A stretch of DNA of 64,000 nt from Candidatus Pseudomonas phytovorans (GTDB taxonomy: Bacteria; Pseudomonadota; Gammaproteobacteria; Pseudomonadales; Pseudomonadaceae): NCBI GenBank assembly GCA_029202525.1, contig CP119325.1:571001-635000 (forward strand), read 5' to 3'. The notes beneath the pieces were generated by a model that did not search any database, was not told the DNA's origin, and worked only from the letters and a program-made list of their open reading frames with translations. Positions within the stretch are counted from its first letter, which is position 1, and each line of letters starts with the position of its first letter. Shown here piece by piece: positions 44,434-53,329 of the stretch. The position numbers and the translations under genes were made by a program.

Positions 44434-44639
44434 TGGTGCACGCTCTGCTTGCCGAATTGCCAATGTCTGTTGCGTCAGGGCCATTTTATAGTGAAAAGGC
44501 CCCCCGGAATCAATGCGCCCGGTCGGGTTACCAATCCCCACGATGGGAAAGTGAAAAAAACAACAGCTGCAACCATCGTCGCCCGTGAGGCGCCAGCCGT
44601 ATCCCCACATCGCCGCAGCAAATCAAAGGATGTACAGCC

Positions 44640-46022
44640 ATGACGTCGGTAACCCCGTGCGCCAGTTCTTCCAGCGAGATGAGTGACTTCCTCCAGGCCC
44701 ATCCGGACACGCAGTACGTCGACCTGCTGATCTCCGACATGAACGGCGTGGTACGTGGCAAACGCATCGAGCGGGCCAGCCTGCACAAGGTTTACGAAAG
44801 GGGCATCAACCTGCCGGCATCGCTGTTCGCCCTGGACATCAACGGCTCCACCGTCGAGAGCACCGGCCTTGGCCTGGACATCGGCGATGCTGACCGTATT
44901 TGCTTCCCGATCCCCGGCACGCTCTGTAATGAGCCGTGGCAAAAGCGCCCCACTGCCCAGCTGCTGATGACCATGCACGAGATCGAAGGTGAGCCGTTCT
45001 TCGCCGACCCGCGTGAAGTGCTGCGCCAGATAGTGAGCAAGTTCGACGACCTGGGCCTGACCATCTGCGCGGCGTTCGAGCTGGAGTTCTACCTGATCGA
45101 CCAGGACAACCTCAACGGCCGCCCGCAACCGCCGCGCTCGCCGATTTCCGGCAAACGCCCGCAGTCGACCCAGGTGTACCTGATCGACGACCTCGACGAA
45201 TATGCCGACTGCTTGCAAGACATGCTCGAAGCGGCCAAGGAGCAGGGCCTGCCGGCCGATGCCATCGTCAAGGAAAGCGCCCCGGCGCAGTTCGAAGTCA
45301 ACCTGCACCACGTGGCCGACCCGCTGAAGGCCTGCGACTACGCCATCCTGCTCAAGCGCCTGATCAAGAACGTTGCCTACGACCATGAAATGGACACCAC
45401 CTTCATGGCCAAGCCGTACCCGGGCCAGGCAGGCAACGGCCTGCACGTGCACATTTCGTTGCTGGACAAGAAAACCGGCAAGAATATTTTCTCAAGCGAT
45501 GACCCGCTGCAAAGTGACACGCTGCGCCACGCCATTGGTGGCGTGCTGGAGACCATGCCGGCGTCGATGGCCTTCCTTTGCCCGAACATCAACTCTTATC
45601 GCCGCTTCGGCGCGCAGTTCTACGTGCCCAATGCACCGAGCTGGGGCCTGGACAACCGCACCGTAGCCGTACGCGTACCGACCGACAGCAGCGACAACGT
45701 GCGCCTGGAGCACCGCGTGGCGGGCGCTGACGCCAACCCGTACCTGATGCTGGCGGCAATCCTGGCCGGCGTGCATCACGGCCTGACCAACAAAGTCGAG
45801 CCGGATGCCCCGATCGAAGGCAACTCCTACGAGCAGCTTGAACAGAGCCTGCCGAACAACCTGCGTGATGCCCTGCGTGCGCTGGACGACAGCGAAGTGC
45901 TCAACCAATACATCAGCCCGGACTACATCGATATCTTCGTGGCCTGCAAGGAAAGCGAGCTGGCCGAGTTCGAAGTGTCTATTTCCGACCTTGAGTACAA
46001 CTGGTACCTGCACACGGTGTAA
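44640..46022 (+). CDS. puuA: Gamma-glutamylpolyamine synthetase (PuuA/GlnA-like)
   Basis: 460 aa, in the glutamine synthetase superfamily but of the PuuA type: the N-terminal YVDLLISDMNGVVRGKRI is diagnostic, and the chain lacks the adenylylation-site region of GlnA. Catalytic motifs are AAFELEFYLID, GQAGNGLHVHIS and RVPTDSSDNVRLEHRVAGADANPYL. It joins glutamate to the amino group of putrescine or a related amine using ATP, the first step of the gamma-glutamylated polyamine route. The hydrolase gene follows after 4 bp. A perfect AANAANAA motif (44556-44563) lies about 77 nt upstream. Confidence 0.88.
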   Translation: MTSVTPCASSSSEMSDFLQAHPDTQYVDLLISDMNGVVRGKRIERASLHKVYERGINLPASLFALDINGSTVESTGLGLDIGDADRICFPIPGTLCNEPWQKRPTAQLLMTMHEIEGEPFFADPREVLRQIVSKFDDLGLTICAAFELEFYLIDQDNLNGRPQPPRSPISGKRPQSTQVYLIDDLDEYADCLQDMLEAAKEQGLPADAIVKESAPAQFEVNLHHVADPLKACDYAILLKRLIKNVAYDHEMDTTFMAKPYPGQAGNGLHVHISLLDKKTGKNIFSSDDPLQSDTLRHAIGGVLETMPASMAFLCPNINSYRRFGAQFYVPNAPSWGLDNRTVAVRVPTDSSDNVRLEHRVAGADANPYLMLAAILAGVHHGLTNKVEPDAPIEGNSYEQLEQSLPNNLRDALRALDDSEVLNQYISPDYIDIFVACKESELAEFEVSISDLEYNWYLHTV

Positions 46023-46026
46023 GCCC

Positions 46027-46800
46027 ATGAGCGCAACTGCGGTCCCCTTGATCGGTGTCAGCGCCTGCCGCCAGCAGGTGGGGAAGAACTCGTCGCACAC
46101 GGTTGGCGACAAGTATGTCGAGGCTGCCGGTTTTGCCGGTTTGCCGCTGATCTTGCCTGCCCGTGACGGCGGCAGCGACACGCAAGCGCTGCTGGCCCGT
46201 CTGCACGGCATTGTTTTTACCGGTTCGCCTTCAAATATCGAACCGCATCATTACAATGGCGCCCCCAGTGCGGCCGGTACCCGGCATGACCTGGCGCGTG
46301 ATCGCCTGACCCTGCCGCTGCTGCAGGCGGCGATTGCCGCCGGTGTGCCGGTGTTTTGCATCTGCCGTGGCTACCAGGAGCTGAATGTGGCGCTTGGCGG
46401 CAGCCTGCACCAGCGTGTGCAGGAAATGCCTGGCTACCTTGACCACCGCGAACCTGAAGACGCACCCCTGGAGGTGCAATACGGCCCTCGTCACCCAGTC
46501 GGCATCGAGCCAGGCGGGTTGTTCGAGCGCCTGGGCCTGGCGGCGCAGTTCGAGGTCAACTCGCTGCACAGCCAGGGCATCGACCGCCTGGCCCCGGGCC
46601 TGCGCGTCGAGGCACGGGCCCCGGATGGCCTTATCGAAGCGGTGTCCATGCCCGCGGCGCCGGGCTTTGTGCTTGGCGTGCAGTGGCACCCGGAGTGGCG
46701 CTTCACCGAAAACCCGGTCTCGCTGCGCCTGTTCCAGGCGTTTCGCGAGGCCTGCATTGCTTACGCAGCACGGGAGGGCGCACGGCAGGAGGCATTCTGA
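46027..46800 (+). CDS. puuD: Gamma-glutamyl-GABA hydrolase (PuuD-like class I amidotransferase)
   Basis: 257 aa from the ATG 4 bp after the synthetase stop. Peptidase C26/class I glutaminase fold: the nucleophile cysteine in CICRGYQELNVALGG and the catalytic histidine/glutamate in GVQWHPEW. The early motif FTGSPSNIEPHHY is typical of PuuD. It releases the amino acid (GABA or an analogue) from its glutamyl conjugate, ending the pathway begun by the upstream enzyme. The stop codon overlaps a CTGACGTCAG palindrome. Confidence 0.9.
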   Translation: MSATAVPLIGVSACRQQVGKNSSHTVGDKYVEAAGFAGLPLILPARDGGSDTQALLARLHGIVFTGSPSNIEPHHYNGAPSAAGTRHDLARDRLTLPLLQAAIAAGVPVFCICRGYQELNVALGGSLHQRVQEMPGYLDHREPEDAPLEVQYGPRHPVGIEPGGLFERLGLAAQFEVNSLHSQGIDRLAPGLRVEARAPDGLIEAVSMPAAPGFVLGVQWHPEWRFTENPVSLRLFQAFREACIAYAAREGARQEAF

Positions 46801-46857
46801 CGTCAGCCTAAGGTCTCGGATGACGTGTTCCCGGCAGCAAGCTTTCAATGAGTGAAA

Positions 46858-46881
46858 GCGGGCCTTGTGCGCAAGGCCCGC
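46858..46881 (+). promoter_or_regulatory. Strong leader hairpin before the permease gene
   Basis: Perfect 10-bp GC-rich stem (46858-46867/46872-46881) capped by TGCG, a UNCG-type loop, 32 nt upstream of the permease ATG. There is no U tract. It may block decay or exonucleases between the hydrolase and permease coding parts, or set their relative expression. Confidence 0.6.
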
Positions 46882-46913
46882 GAAAACAATTCCAAAATTT
46901 ACGGCAAATACTC

Positions 46914-48455
46914 ATGAGCAATTACACAGAAACCGGCCGCCCACCCGATGTGGCGGCCGACGCGGGTAACACCCAGAGCAGCAAGGGTCTGGCCAAAGGC
47001 CGGCTGGGCTTGCTGGCCACCGTGGTACTGGGCATTTCCACCATCGCCCCGGTCTACACCCTGACCGGCGCCCTTGGCCCGACCGTGCGCGAGGTGGGTG
47101 CCCACCTGCCGGCCGTGTTCATCGTCGGCTTCCTGCCGATGCTGCTGGTAGCCTTGGGCTACCGTGAGCTGAACTCGGCAGAGCCGGACAGCGGCACCTC
47201 GTTTACCTGGTCGGCCCGCGCCTTCGGGCCGATGATCGGCTGGATCGGCGGCTGGGGCCTAGTGGTTGCCACCACCATCGTGCTGTCGAACCTGGCGGGA
47301 GTGGCGGTCGACTTCTTCTACCTGTTCCTTGGGCAGATCACCGGCCAACATGAACTGGCGGCGTTGGCCGACAACCTGTTGATCAACATCGCCACCTGTT
47401 GCGTGTTCATCGCCCTGGCGGTGTGGATCTGCTGTCGCGGCATAGCCACCACCATGACGGTGCAATATGGTCTGGTGGCCCTGCAGTTGCTGGTGTTGAT
47501 CGGCTTTGCCTTCGCCGCATTCGGCGGCAGCGCCGCGACGCCACCGCTGGAGTTCGATTTCGCCTGGTTCAACCCGTTTGGTGTCGAGTCGTTCTCGGCC
47601 TTTGCCGCCGGCCTGTCGCTGTCGATCTTCATCTTCTGGGGTTGGGATACCTGCCTGACCGTGAGCGAAGAGTCGGTGGGCAGTGAAGAGGTGCCGGGCA
47701 AGGCCGCCACCTGGACAGTGATGTTGATCCTTGGCCTGTACCTGTTTACTGCAATCGCCACCCTGCAGTTTGCCGGTATCAGCGAAACCGGGCTGGGCCT
47801 GAACAACCCACGCATCCAGGAGAACGTCTTCGCTCACCTGGCCGGCCCGGTCATGGGGCCGCTGGCGATCCTGATGTCCATCGCCGTGCTGGCCAGCACG
47901 GCGGCGTCGCTGCAGTCGACCTTCGTGGCGCCGGCTCGCACCCTGTTGGCCATGGGTTACTACGGTGCGGTACCGCCGAAGTTCGCCAGCGTTTGCCCAC
48001 GTTCGCAGACCCCACGCTACGCCACCATTTGCGCCGGTGTGGCAGCGGGCCTGTTCTACGTGACCATGCGTAGCCTGAGCGAGAACGTGCTGGCGGATAC
48101 CATCACCGCGCTGGGCATGATGATCTGCTTCTACTATTCGCTGACGGCATTTGCCTGCGTCTGGTACTTCCGCGACAGCCTGTTCAGCAGCCTGCGCCAC
48201 TTCATCATGCGGGGCATGTGCCCGCTGGTGGGTGGGGTGATCCTTTCGGTGATCTTCGCGCGCACCGCCATCGACAGCGCCTCGCCGGACTTTGGCAGCG
48301 GCTCGCATGTGGGCGGGCTGGGGCTGGTGTTCGTGATCGCCGCGATCATTTCGGTGCTCGGCATCGGGCTGATGCTGCTGTCGCGCATGCGCGCGCCGGC
48401 GTACTTCCTGGGGGCTACCCTGCGCCAGCAGGCTACCTTGCCGCTGCAGGAGTAA
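46914..48455 (+). CDS. APC-superfamily amino acid/polyamine permease
   Basis: 513 aa from MSNYTETGRPPD; an upstream start at 46848 would run through the leader hairpin and is rejected. About 12-13 membrane helices. The start of helix 1 (LATVVLGISTIAPVYTLTGALGPTV) and SGTSFTWSARAFGPMIGWIGGW are APC features, and the chain is long, with two extra C-terminal helices (IISVLGIGLMLLSRM). Its place after PuuA/PuuD homologues suggests uptake of putrescine or a related amine, like PuuP. A REP pair follows. Confidence 0.9.
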   Translation: MSNYTETGRPPDVAADAGNTQSSKGLAKGRLGLLATVVLGISTIAPVYTLTGALGPTVREVGAHLPAVFIVGFLPMLLVALGYRELNSAEPDSGTSFTWSARAFGPMIGWIGGWGLVVATTIVLSNLAGVAVDFFYLFLGQITGQHELAALADNLLINIATCCVFIALAVWICCRGIATTMTVQYGLVALQLLVLIGFAFAAFGGSAATPPLEFDFAWFNPFGVESFSAFAAGLSLSIFIFWGWDTCLTVSEESVGSEEVPGKAATWTVMLILGLYLFTAIATLQFAGISETGLGLNNPRIQENVFAHLAGPVMGPLAILMSIAVLASTAASLQSTFVAPARTLLAMGYYGAVPPKFASVCPRSQTPRYATICAGVAAGLFYVTMRSLSENVLADTITALGMMICFYYSLTAFACVWYFRDSLFSSLRHFIMRGMCPLVGGVILSVIFARTAIDSASPDFGSGSHVGGLGLVFVIAAIISVLGIGLMLLSRMRAPAYFLGATLRQQATLPLQE

Positions 48456-48474
48456 TTGGAAGGGGCTGCTCTGC

Positions 48475-48570
48475 AGCCCATTCGCGGGACAAGCCCGCTC
48501 CCACAGATACTGCGCCGACATTGAAGCCAGCGGTGGTCCTGTGGGAGCGGGCTTGTCCCGCGAATGGGCC
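48475..48570. repeat. REP pair (inverted)
   Basis: REP units at about 48475-48507 and 48539-48570 (TTCGCGGGACAAGCCCGC type) between the convergent permease and gmk genes, at the right edge of the polyamine gene block. Confidence 0.88.
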
Positions 48571-48582
48571 GCAAAGCGGCCC
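48566..48582. terminator. GGGCCGC-AAA-GCGGCCC hairpin downstream of gmk
   Basis: Perfect palindrome 9 bp past the gmk stop, touching the right-hand REP unit. No U tract. Fourth copy of this element in the window. Confidence 0.5.
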
Positions 48583-48590
48583 CATCGGTT

Positions 48591-49211
48591 TCAGCCAACC
48601 AACTGTTTCAGCAATGCCCCGTTGCGCTGTTGCTGCTTCTTCAGCACCAGGCGATTGGAGCGGAACACCGCCTTCAAATCCTCCAGCGCCACGTCGAAAT
48701 CATCATTGATGATCAGGTAGTCATACTCGTCGTAGTGCACCATCTCGGTGACCGCTTCTTTCATGCGCCCGGCGATGATCTCCTCGCTGTCCTGCCCACG
48801 GCCATCCAGCCGCTGGCGGAGCGCTGCCTGGCTTGGCGGCAGAATGAACACCGACATTGCCTGCGGCATCAGCTTGCGGACCTGCTGGGCGCCTTGCCAG
48901 TCGATTTCCAGGATCAGGTCATAGCCCTGGTCCAGGGTCTGCTGCAGTGCGCTGCGCGAAGTGCCATAGAAATTGCCGAACACTTCTGCATGCTCCAGGA
49001 AGTCGCCTTGCTGGATCAGTGCCTTGAACTCTTCGTGGACGACGAAGTGGTAGTTCACCCCGTGCTGCTCGCCCGGGCGCATGGTGCGGGTGGTGTGCGA
49101 GACCGAGACGCGGATTTGCTGGTCGTCCTTGGTCAAGGCCGTTACCAGGCTGGTCTTGCCGGCGCCCGAAGGGGCCGAAACGATGTAAAGGGTGCCGCTG
49201 CTGTGGTTCAT
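48591..49211 (-). CDS. gmk: Guanylate kinase
   Basis: 206 aa from MNHSSGTLYIVSAPSGAGK; an upstream in-frame ATG (49250) overlaps yicC. P-loop SAPSGAGKTSL, GMP-binding HTTRTMRPGEQHGVNYHF, and lid LPPSQAALRQRL. It phosphorylates GMP to GDP. It starts 13 bp after the yicC stop, as in many gammaproteobacteria, but rpoZ no longer follows it directly. Confidence 0.97.
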   Translation of the reverse strand: MNHSSGTLYIVSAPSGAGKTSLVTALTKDDQQIRVSVSHTTRTMRPGEQHGVNYHFVVHEEFKALIQQGDFLEHAEVFGNFYGTSRSALQQTLDQGYDLILEIDWQGAQQVRKLMPQAMSVFILPPSQAALRQRLDGRGQDSEEIIAGRMKEAVTEMVHYDEYDYLIINDDFDVALEDLKAVFRSNRLVLKKQQQRNGALLKQLVG

Positions 49212-49224
49212 GGTCGGGATGGCC

Positions 49225-50088
49225 TTACTCGATGTTCTGTACTTGTTCACGCATCTGTTCGATCAATACCTTCAGGTTGACCGCCGCTTGCGTACTGCGT
49301 GGGTCGAAGGCCTTGGAACCGAGGGTGTTGGCTTCGCGGTTGAGTTCCTGCATCAGGAAGTCCAGGCGCCGGCCGGCGGCGCCGCCACCCTTGAGCACCC
49401 GGCGCACTTCGGTGACGTGGGTGCTGAGGCGGTCGAGCTCTTCAGCCACGTCGCTCTTCTGGGCCAGCAACACCATTTCCTGCTCCAGGCGCTGCGGGTC
49501 GAGTTCGGCCTGCATGTCGCCGAAACGGTCGAGAATCTTCTGTCGCTGCGCGGCCAGCATCTGCGGCACCAGGGCGCGCAGGGTGGTGACTTCGCTGGCC
49601 ATGTTGTCCAGGCGTTCGTTGATCAGCCGGGCCAGTTCCTGGCCTTCGCGCTGACGCCCGGCCTTGAGTTCGGCCAGTGCTTCGTCGAACAGTGCCATGG
49701 CTTCGGCGTTCAGCGCCTGCGGGTCACTGGTGTCAGCCACCAGCACACCCGGCCACGACAGCACTTCCAGCGGGTTCAAGGGTGCCGGTTGTTTGATCAG
49801 GCCGGCCACTTCCTCGGCCGCGGCCACCAGCTGCGCGGCGCGCTCGCGGTCGACCTTCAGCGGCTTGCCGTTGCTGTCTTCGTTGAGGCGCAGGGTGCAT
49901 TCCACCTTGCCTCGCGACAAGCCCTGGCGCAGGCCTTCACGCACGCCGGCTTCGAGGTCGCGCAGGGCCTCGGGCAGGCGCAGGTGCGGCTCCAGATAGC
50001 GGTGGTTGACCGAGCGCAGCTCCCAGACCAGGGTGCCTTGGCTACCGGCGCGCTCGACACGAGCAAAAGCGGTCATGCTGTGCACCAT
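49225..50088 (-). CDS. yicC: YicC-family stress-induced endoribonuclease-like protein
   Basis: 287 aa from MVHSMTAFARVERAG, the standard YicC start. It contains the YicC N-terminal domain (ELRSVNHRYLEPHLRLPEALRDLE) and the DUF1732 C-terminus (QEMVLLAQKSDVAEELDRLSTHV, GRRLDFLMQELNREANTLGSKA). Family members cleave or help degrade small RNAs in E. coli. It is upstream of gmk and divergent from rph. Confidence 0.94.
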   Translation of the reverse strand: MVHSMTAFARVERAGSQGTLVWELRSVNHRYLEPHLRLPEALRDLEAGVREGLRQGLSRGKVECTLRLNEDSNGKPLKVDRERAAQLVAAAEEVAGLIKQPAPLNPLEVLSWPGVLVADTSDPQALNAEAMALFDEALAELKAGRQREGQELARLINERLDNMASEVTTLRALVPQMLAAQRQKILDRFGDMQAELDPQRLEQEMVLLAQKSDVAEELDRLSTHVTEVRRVLKGGGAAGRRLDFLMQELNREANTLGSKAFDPRSTQAAVNLKVLIEQMREQVQNIE

Positions 50089-50316
50089 GGGGAGTACCTC
50101 GCGTAGATAAATGAACGGTGGGAGCCTCTCGGCTGCAAGGCGCAGGATTGTAGCGCAGTGAGGCCGTGGCGCCCAATCCGCCTATGTTACCGAGGGGTGG
50201 CTGCAGGGGTAGGAAAAGGCGACGGGCAGCTCCGCTCGCGACAATAGGCATGTCTTCCCCGCGCTGCGGGCTCTATAATGCTCGGCAGATTCAAAGTCCC
50301 AGTACAGGTATCCCAG

Positions 50317-51039
50317 ATGAAACGTCCAAGTGGTCGCGCCGCCGATCAGCTCCGCTCGATCCGCATCACCCGCAACTACACCAAGCACGCCGAAGGGTCG
50401 GTACTGGTCGAGTTCGGTGACACCAAGGTCATCTGCACGGTCAGCGTGGAAAACGGTGTACCGCGCTTCCTCAAAGGCCAGGGCCAAGGCTGGCTGACCG
50501 CCGAGTACGGCATGCTGCCGCGCTCCACCGGTGAGCGTAATCAGCGCGAAGCCAGCCGTGGCAAGCAGGGCGGCCGTACCCTGGAAATCCAGCGCCTTAT
50601 TGGCCGCTCGCTGCGTGCCGCGCTGGACATGAGCAAGCTCGGTGACATCACCCTGTACGTCGACTGCGACGTGATCCAGGCCGATGGCGGCACCCGTACC
50701 GCGTCCATCACCGGTGCCATGGTCGCCCTGTGCGACGCCCTGGCAGTGATCAAGAAGCGCGGCGGCCTGAAAGGCGGCAACCCGCTCAAGCACATGATCG
50801 CTGCCGTGTCTGTGGGCATGTACCAGGGCGAAGCTGTGCTCGACCTGGACTACCCGGAAGACTCCGCTGCCGAGACCGACCTGAACGTGGTAATGACCAG
50901 CGCCGGTGGCTTCATCGAGGTGCAGGGCACCGCCGAAGGCGCGCCGTTCCAGCCTGAAGACTTCAACGCCATGCTGGCGCTGGCGCAAAAGGGTATGAAC
51001 GAGATCTTCGAACTGCAGCAGGCCGCTCTGGCTGACTGA
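50317..51039 (+). CDS. rph: Ribonuclease PH
   Basis: 240 aa from MKRPSGRAADQLRSI; an earlier in-frame start at 50278 is rejected. Phosphorolytic 3' exonuclease that trims tRNA ends. Conserved blocks: HAEGSVLVEFGDTKVICTVSVE, GWLTAEYGMLPRSTGERNQREA with the phosphate-binding residues, and DCDVIQADGGTRTASITGA with catalytic aspartates. Full length, unlike the frameshifted K-12 gene. Confidence 0.97.
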   Translation: MKRPSGRAADQLRSIRITRNYTKHAEGSVLVEFGDTKVICTVSVENGVPRFLKGQGQGWLTAEYGMLPRSTGERNQREASRGKQGGRTLEIQRLIGRSLRAALDMSKLGDITLYVDCDVIQADGGTRTASITGAMVALCDALAVIKKRGGLKGGNPLKHMIAAVSVGMYQGEAVLDLDYPEDSAAETDLNVVMTSAGGFIEVQGTAEGAPFQPEDFNAMLALAQKGMNEIFELQQAALAD

Positions 51040-51055
51040 CTGTTCCTGTAGAAAC

Positions 51056-51085
51056 AAAAAAGCCGACATAAATGTCGGCTTTTTT
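51056..51085. terminator. Bidirectional terminator between rph and crc
   Basis: Perfect 9-bp AGCCGACAT stem (51061-51069/51072-51080) flanked by A6 on the left and T6 on the right, so it can end both convergent transcripts. Confidence 0.92.
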
Positions 51086-51098
51086 GTATCTGATGCAC

Positions 51099-51878
51099 TC
51101 AGATGGTCAACGTCCAGTCATAGTCCACGATCAGCGGCGCATGCTGGGAGAAGCGCGGCTGACGCGGCAGGCGGGCATTACGCACGAAGCGGCGCAGGCC
51201 CGGGGTGAGGATCTGGTAGTCGAACCGGTAGCCCAGGTTGAGCATCTCGGCCTGTTCGTTATCCGGCCACCAGCTGTACTGGTCGCCTTCACGGCTGACC
51301 TCGCGCAGGGCATCGACGTAACCCATCTCGCCGGTGATCGCATCCATCCAGGCGCGTTCCGGCGCCAGGAAGCCTGGCGACTGCTGGCTGTCACGCCAGT
51401 TTTTGATGTCGAGCTTCTGCTGCGCCACGTAGAACGAGCCGCAATAGATGTATTCGCGACGCTTGCGACGCTGTTTGTCCAGGTACTTGGCGAAGTCGTC
51501 CATCAACTTGAACTTCTGGTTCAAGTCTTCATCCCCGTTCATGCCCGAAGGCAACAGCAGGGTGGCAATACTGACTTTGTCGAAATCTGCTTGCAGGTAA
51601 CGCCCGTAACGGTCGGCTGTCTCGAAGCCCAGGCCGGTGATGACTGCCTTGGGCTGCATGCGCGAGTAAAGGGCCACACCACCTTGGGCGGGCACCTCCG
51701 CGTCGCAGGCATAAAGGAAATAGCCATCGAGCTGGAAAGCTGGGTCATCGAGTTCAAAGGCCGAGGCGCGGGTATCCTGAAGGCAGATGACGTCGGCATT
51801 CTGGGCTTGTAGCCAGCTGAGCAAACCACGCTCGGCCGCAGCCTGAATGCCATTTACGTTCACACTGATGATCCGCAT
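51099..51878 (-). CDS. crc: Catabolite repression control protein Crc
   Basis: 259 aa from MRIISVNVNGIQAAAERG, the exact Crc length. Exonuclease/endonuclease/phosphatase fold (CLQDTRASAFELDD, YIYCGSFYVAQQKLDIKNW, SQHAPLIVDYDW). Pseudomonad Crc has no nuclease activity; it binds Hfq on A-rich mRNA sites and represses use of secondary carbon sources. It is divergent from pyrE, the usual context. A TATGAT box (51905-51910) lies in the 80-bp shared promoter region. Confidence 0.97.
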   Translation of the reverse strand: MRIISVNVNGIQAAAERGLLSWLQAQNADVICLQDTRASAFELDDPAFQLDGYFLYACDAEVPAQGGVALYSRMQPKAVITGLGFETADRYGRYLQADFDKVSIATLLLPSGMNGDEDLNQKFKLMDDFAKYLDKQRRKRREYIYCGSFYVAQQKLDIKNWRDSQQSPGFLAPERAWMDAITGEMGYVDALREVSREGDQYSWWPDNEQAEMLNLGYRFDYQILTPGLRRFVRNARLPRQPRFSQHAPLIVDYDWTLTI

Positions 51879-51958
51879 AAATGGCCCCAAAAATCTCGTG
51901 CGTGTATGATACCCGAGCTCAACCCATTTAGCTAAATCCGTGGTGTCCGGGACTATTC

Positions 51959-52600
51959 ATGCAGCCGTATCAGCGCGACTTTATCCGTTTTGCCATCGAT
52001 CGCGGGGTACTGCGTTTCGGTGAATTCACCCTGAAATCGGGGCGTACCAGCCCGTATTTCTTCAATGCCGGCCTGTTCAACACCGGCTCCGCATTGGCCG
52101 AGCTGGGGCGGTGCTATGCCGCAGCCATCGTCGACAGCAAGATCCCGTTCGACGTGCTGTTCGGCCCGGCCTACAAGGGTATCCCGCTGGCGGCGACCAC
52201 CGCCGTGGCGCTGGCCGACCAGCATCAGCTCGACGTGCCATGGTGCTTCAACCGCAAGGAAGCCAAGGCCCATGGTGAAGGCGGCAGCCTTGTCGGCGCG
52301 CCGCTGGCCGGTGATGTGCTGATCATCGACGATGTGATCACTGCCGGTACCGCCATTCGTGAGGTCATGCAGATCATCAACGCCCAGCAAGCCAAGGCCG
52401 CTGGTGTGCTGATCGCGCTGAACCGCGAAGAGCGTGGCAATGGCGAGCTGTCGGCGATCCAGGAAGTAGAGCGCGACTTCGGTATCCCGGTGGTCAGCAT
52501 TGTTTCGCTGACCCAGGTGCTGGAGTTCCTGGCTGATGACCCGCAGCTCAAGCAGCATCTGCCGGCTGTCGAGGCTTACCGGGCGCAGTACGGGATCTGA
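51959..52600 (+). CDS. pyrE: Orotate phosphoribosyltransferase
   Basis: 213 aa. It transfers ribose phosphate from PRPP to orotate, giving OMP in pyrimidine synthesis. The start is MQPYQRDFIRFAIDRGVLRFGEFTLKSGR. The PRPP motif is VLIIDDVITAGTA, and the catalytic loop NRKEAKAHGEGG contains the essential Lys. A strong terminator follows. Confidence 0.97.
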   Translation: MQPYQRDFIRFAIDRGVLRFGEFTLKSGRTSPYFFNAGLFNTGSALAELGRCYAAAIVDSKIPFDVLFGPAYKGIPLAATTAVALADQHQLDVPWCFNRKEAKAHGEGGSLVGAPLAGDVLIIDDVITAGTAIREVMQIINAQQAKAAGVLIALNREERGNGELSAIQEVERDFGIPVVSIVSLTQVLEFLADDPQLKQHLPAVEAYRAQYGI

Positions 52601-52616
52601 TCCTGGCCTGGAAATG

Positions 52617-52651
52617 AAAAAGGCGACCTTCTTGTGAAGGTCGCCTTTTTT
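52617..52651 (+). terminator. Intrinsic terminator after pyrE
   Basis: Perfect 10-bp stem AGGCGACCTT (52621-52630/52637-52646) followed by six T and preceded by A5, so it can also act on the convergent lipoprotein operon. Confidence 0.92.
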
Positions 52652-52669
52652 GTGTCGCCTGTGCCGGCC

Positions 52670-53329
52670 TCAGTCCGTGCCGTACTTGGGCGATCGCGGC
52701 CCGTAGAGGATACCGCCGTTCGGGTAAGGCGCGAGTAGTCGAGCGCTGGCCATGCCGGCAATGGGGTAGCCGGCATCGTCCTGCACGCTGCTGATGATCT
52801 GGTTGATCGCCGCCGCTACGAGCATGCCGATCAAGCCGCCTTGGTTCTGCTGGTTCTCCTGGCTGGAGGCTGTGGCACTGCCAGTCCAGAGCGTGGTGCC
52901 GGTCTTCAGGTCGACCAGTTTGGCATTGGCGGTGACAATGGTCGCGCTGCTGATGACCATGTAGCGGGTGCCATAGTCGGATACCGTTACGTACAGGCCA
53001 GCGTCGGCGCCGAAGATTTCATGCAGTTTGGCAGTCGGTAGTTGATGAATATCCGCCGGGGTGGTCATGCCGTTCTGGCGGAAGGTTTCGTCTACCAGCG
53101 CCACTGGCATCACGTAGTAGCCAGCCTCTGCCAGTGGGTAGGTGACCTGCGACAGCATGCTGTAGGTCGCCTTCACATCGGGCGATTCGTTGAGCGGCGG
53201 CAGGATCAGGATCGACTTCGGACGACTTTGCTTATAGGCCGAGTAATCGATGGTCTTGCGCTCAGCGCAGCCGGTGAACAGGGCCAGGATGCAGGCGCCT
53301 GCCAGCAGTTGGGTGATGCGCTTGATCAT
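52670..53329 (-). CDS. DUF799-family (GNA1162-like) lipoprotein
   Basis: 219 aa with a lipoprotein signal (MIKRITQLLAGACILALFTGC, Cys21). KSILILPPLNESPDVKATYSML near the N-terminus and the conserved YGTRYMVISSATIVTANAKLVDLKTGTTLW block identify DUF799, whose Neisseria member GNA1162 is an outer-membrane lipoprotein with a TolB-like fold. Its start overlaps the stop of the DUF4810 gene by 4 bp. It is the third gene of a CsgG-DUF4810-DUF799 lipoprotein operon. Confidence 0.92.
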   Translation of the reverse strand: MIKRITQLLAGACILALFTGCAERKTIDYSAYKQSRPKSILILPPLNESPDVKATYSMLSQVTYPLAEAGYYVMPVALVDETFRQNGMTTPADIHQLPTAKLHEIFGADAGLYVTVSDYGTRYMVISSATIVTANAKLVDLKTGTTLWTGSATASSQENQQNQGGLIGMLVAAAINQIISSVQDDAGYPIAGMASARLLAPYPNGGILYGPRSPKYGTD

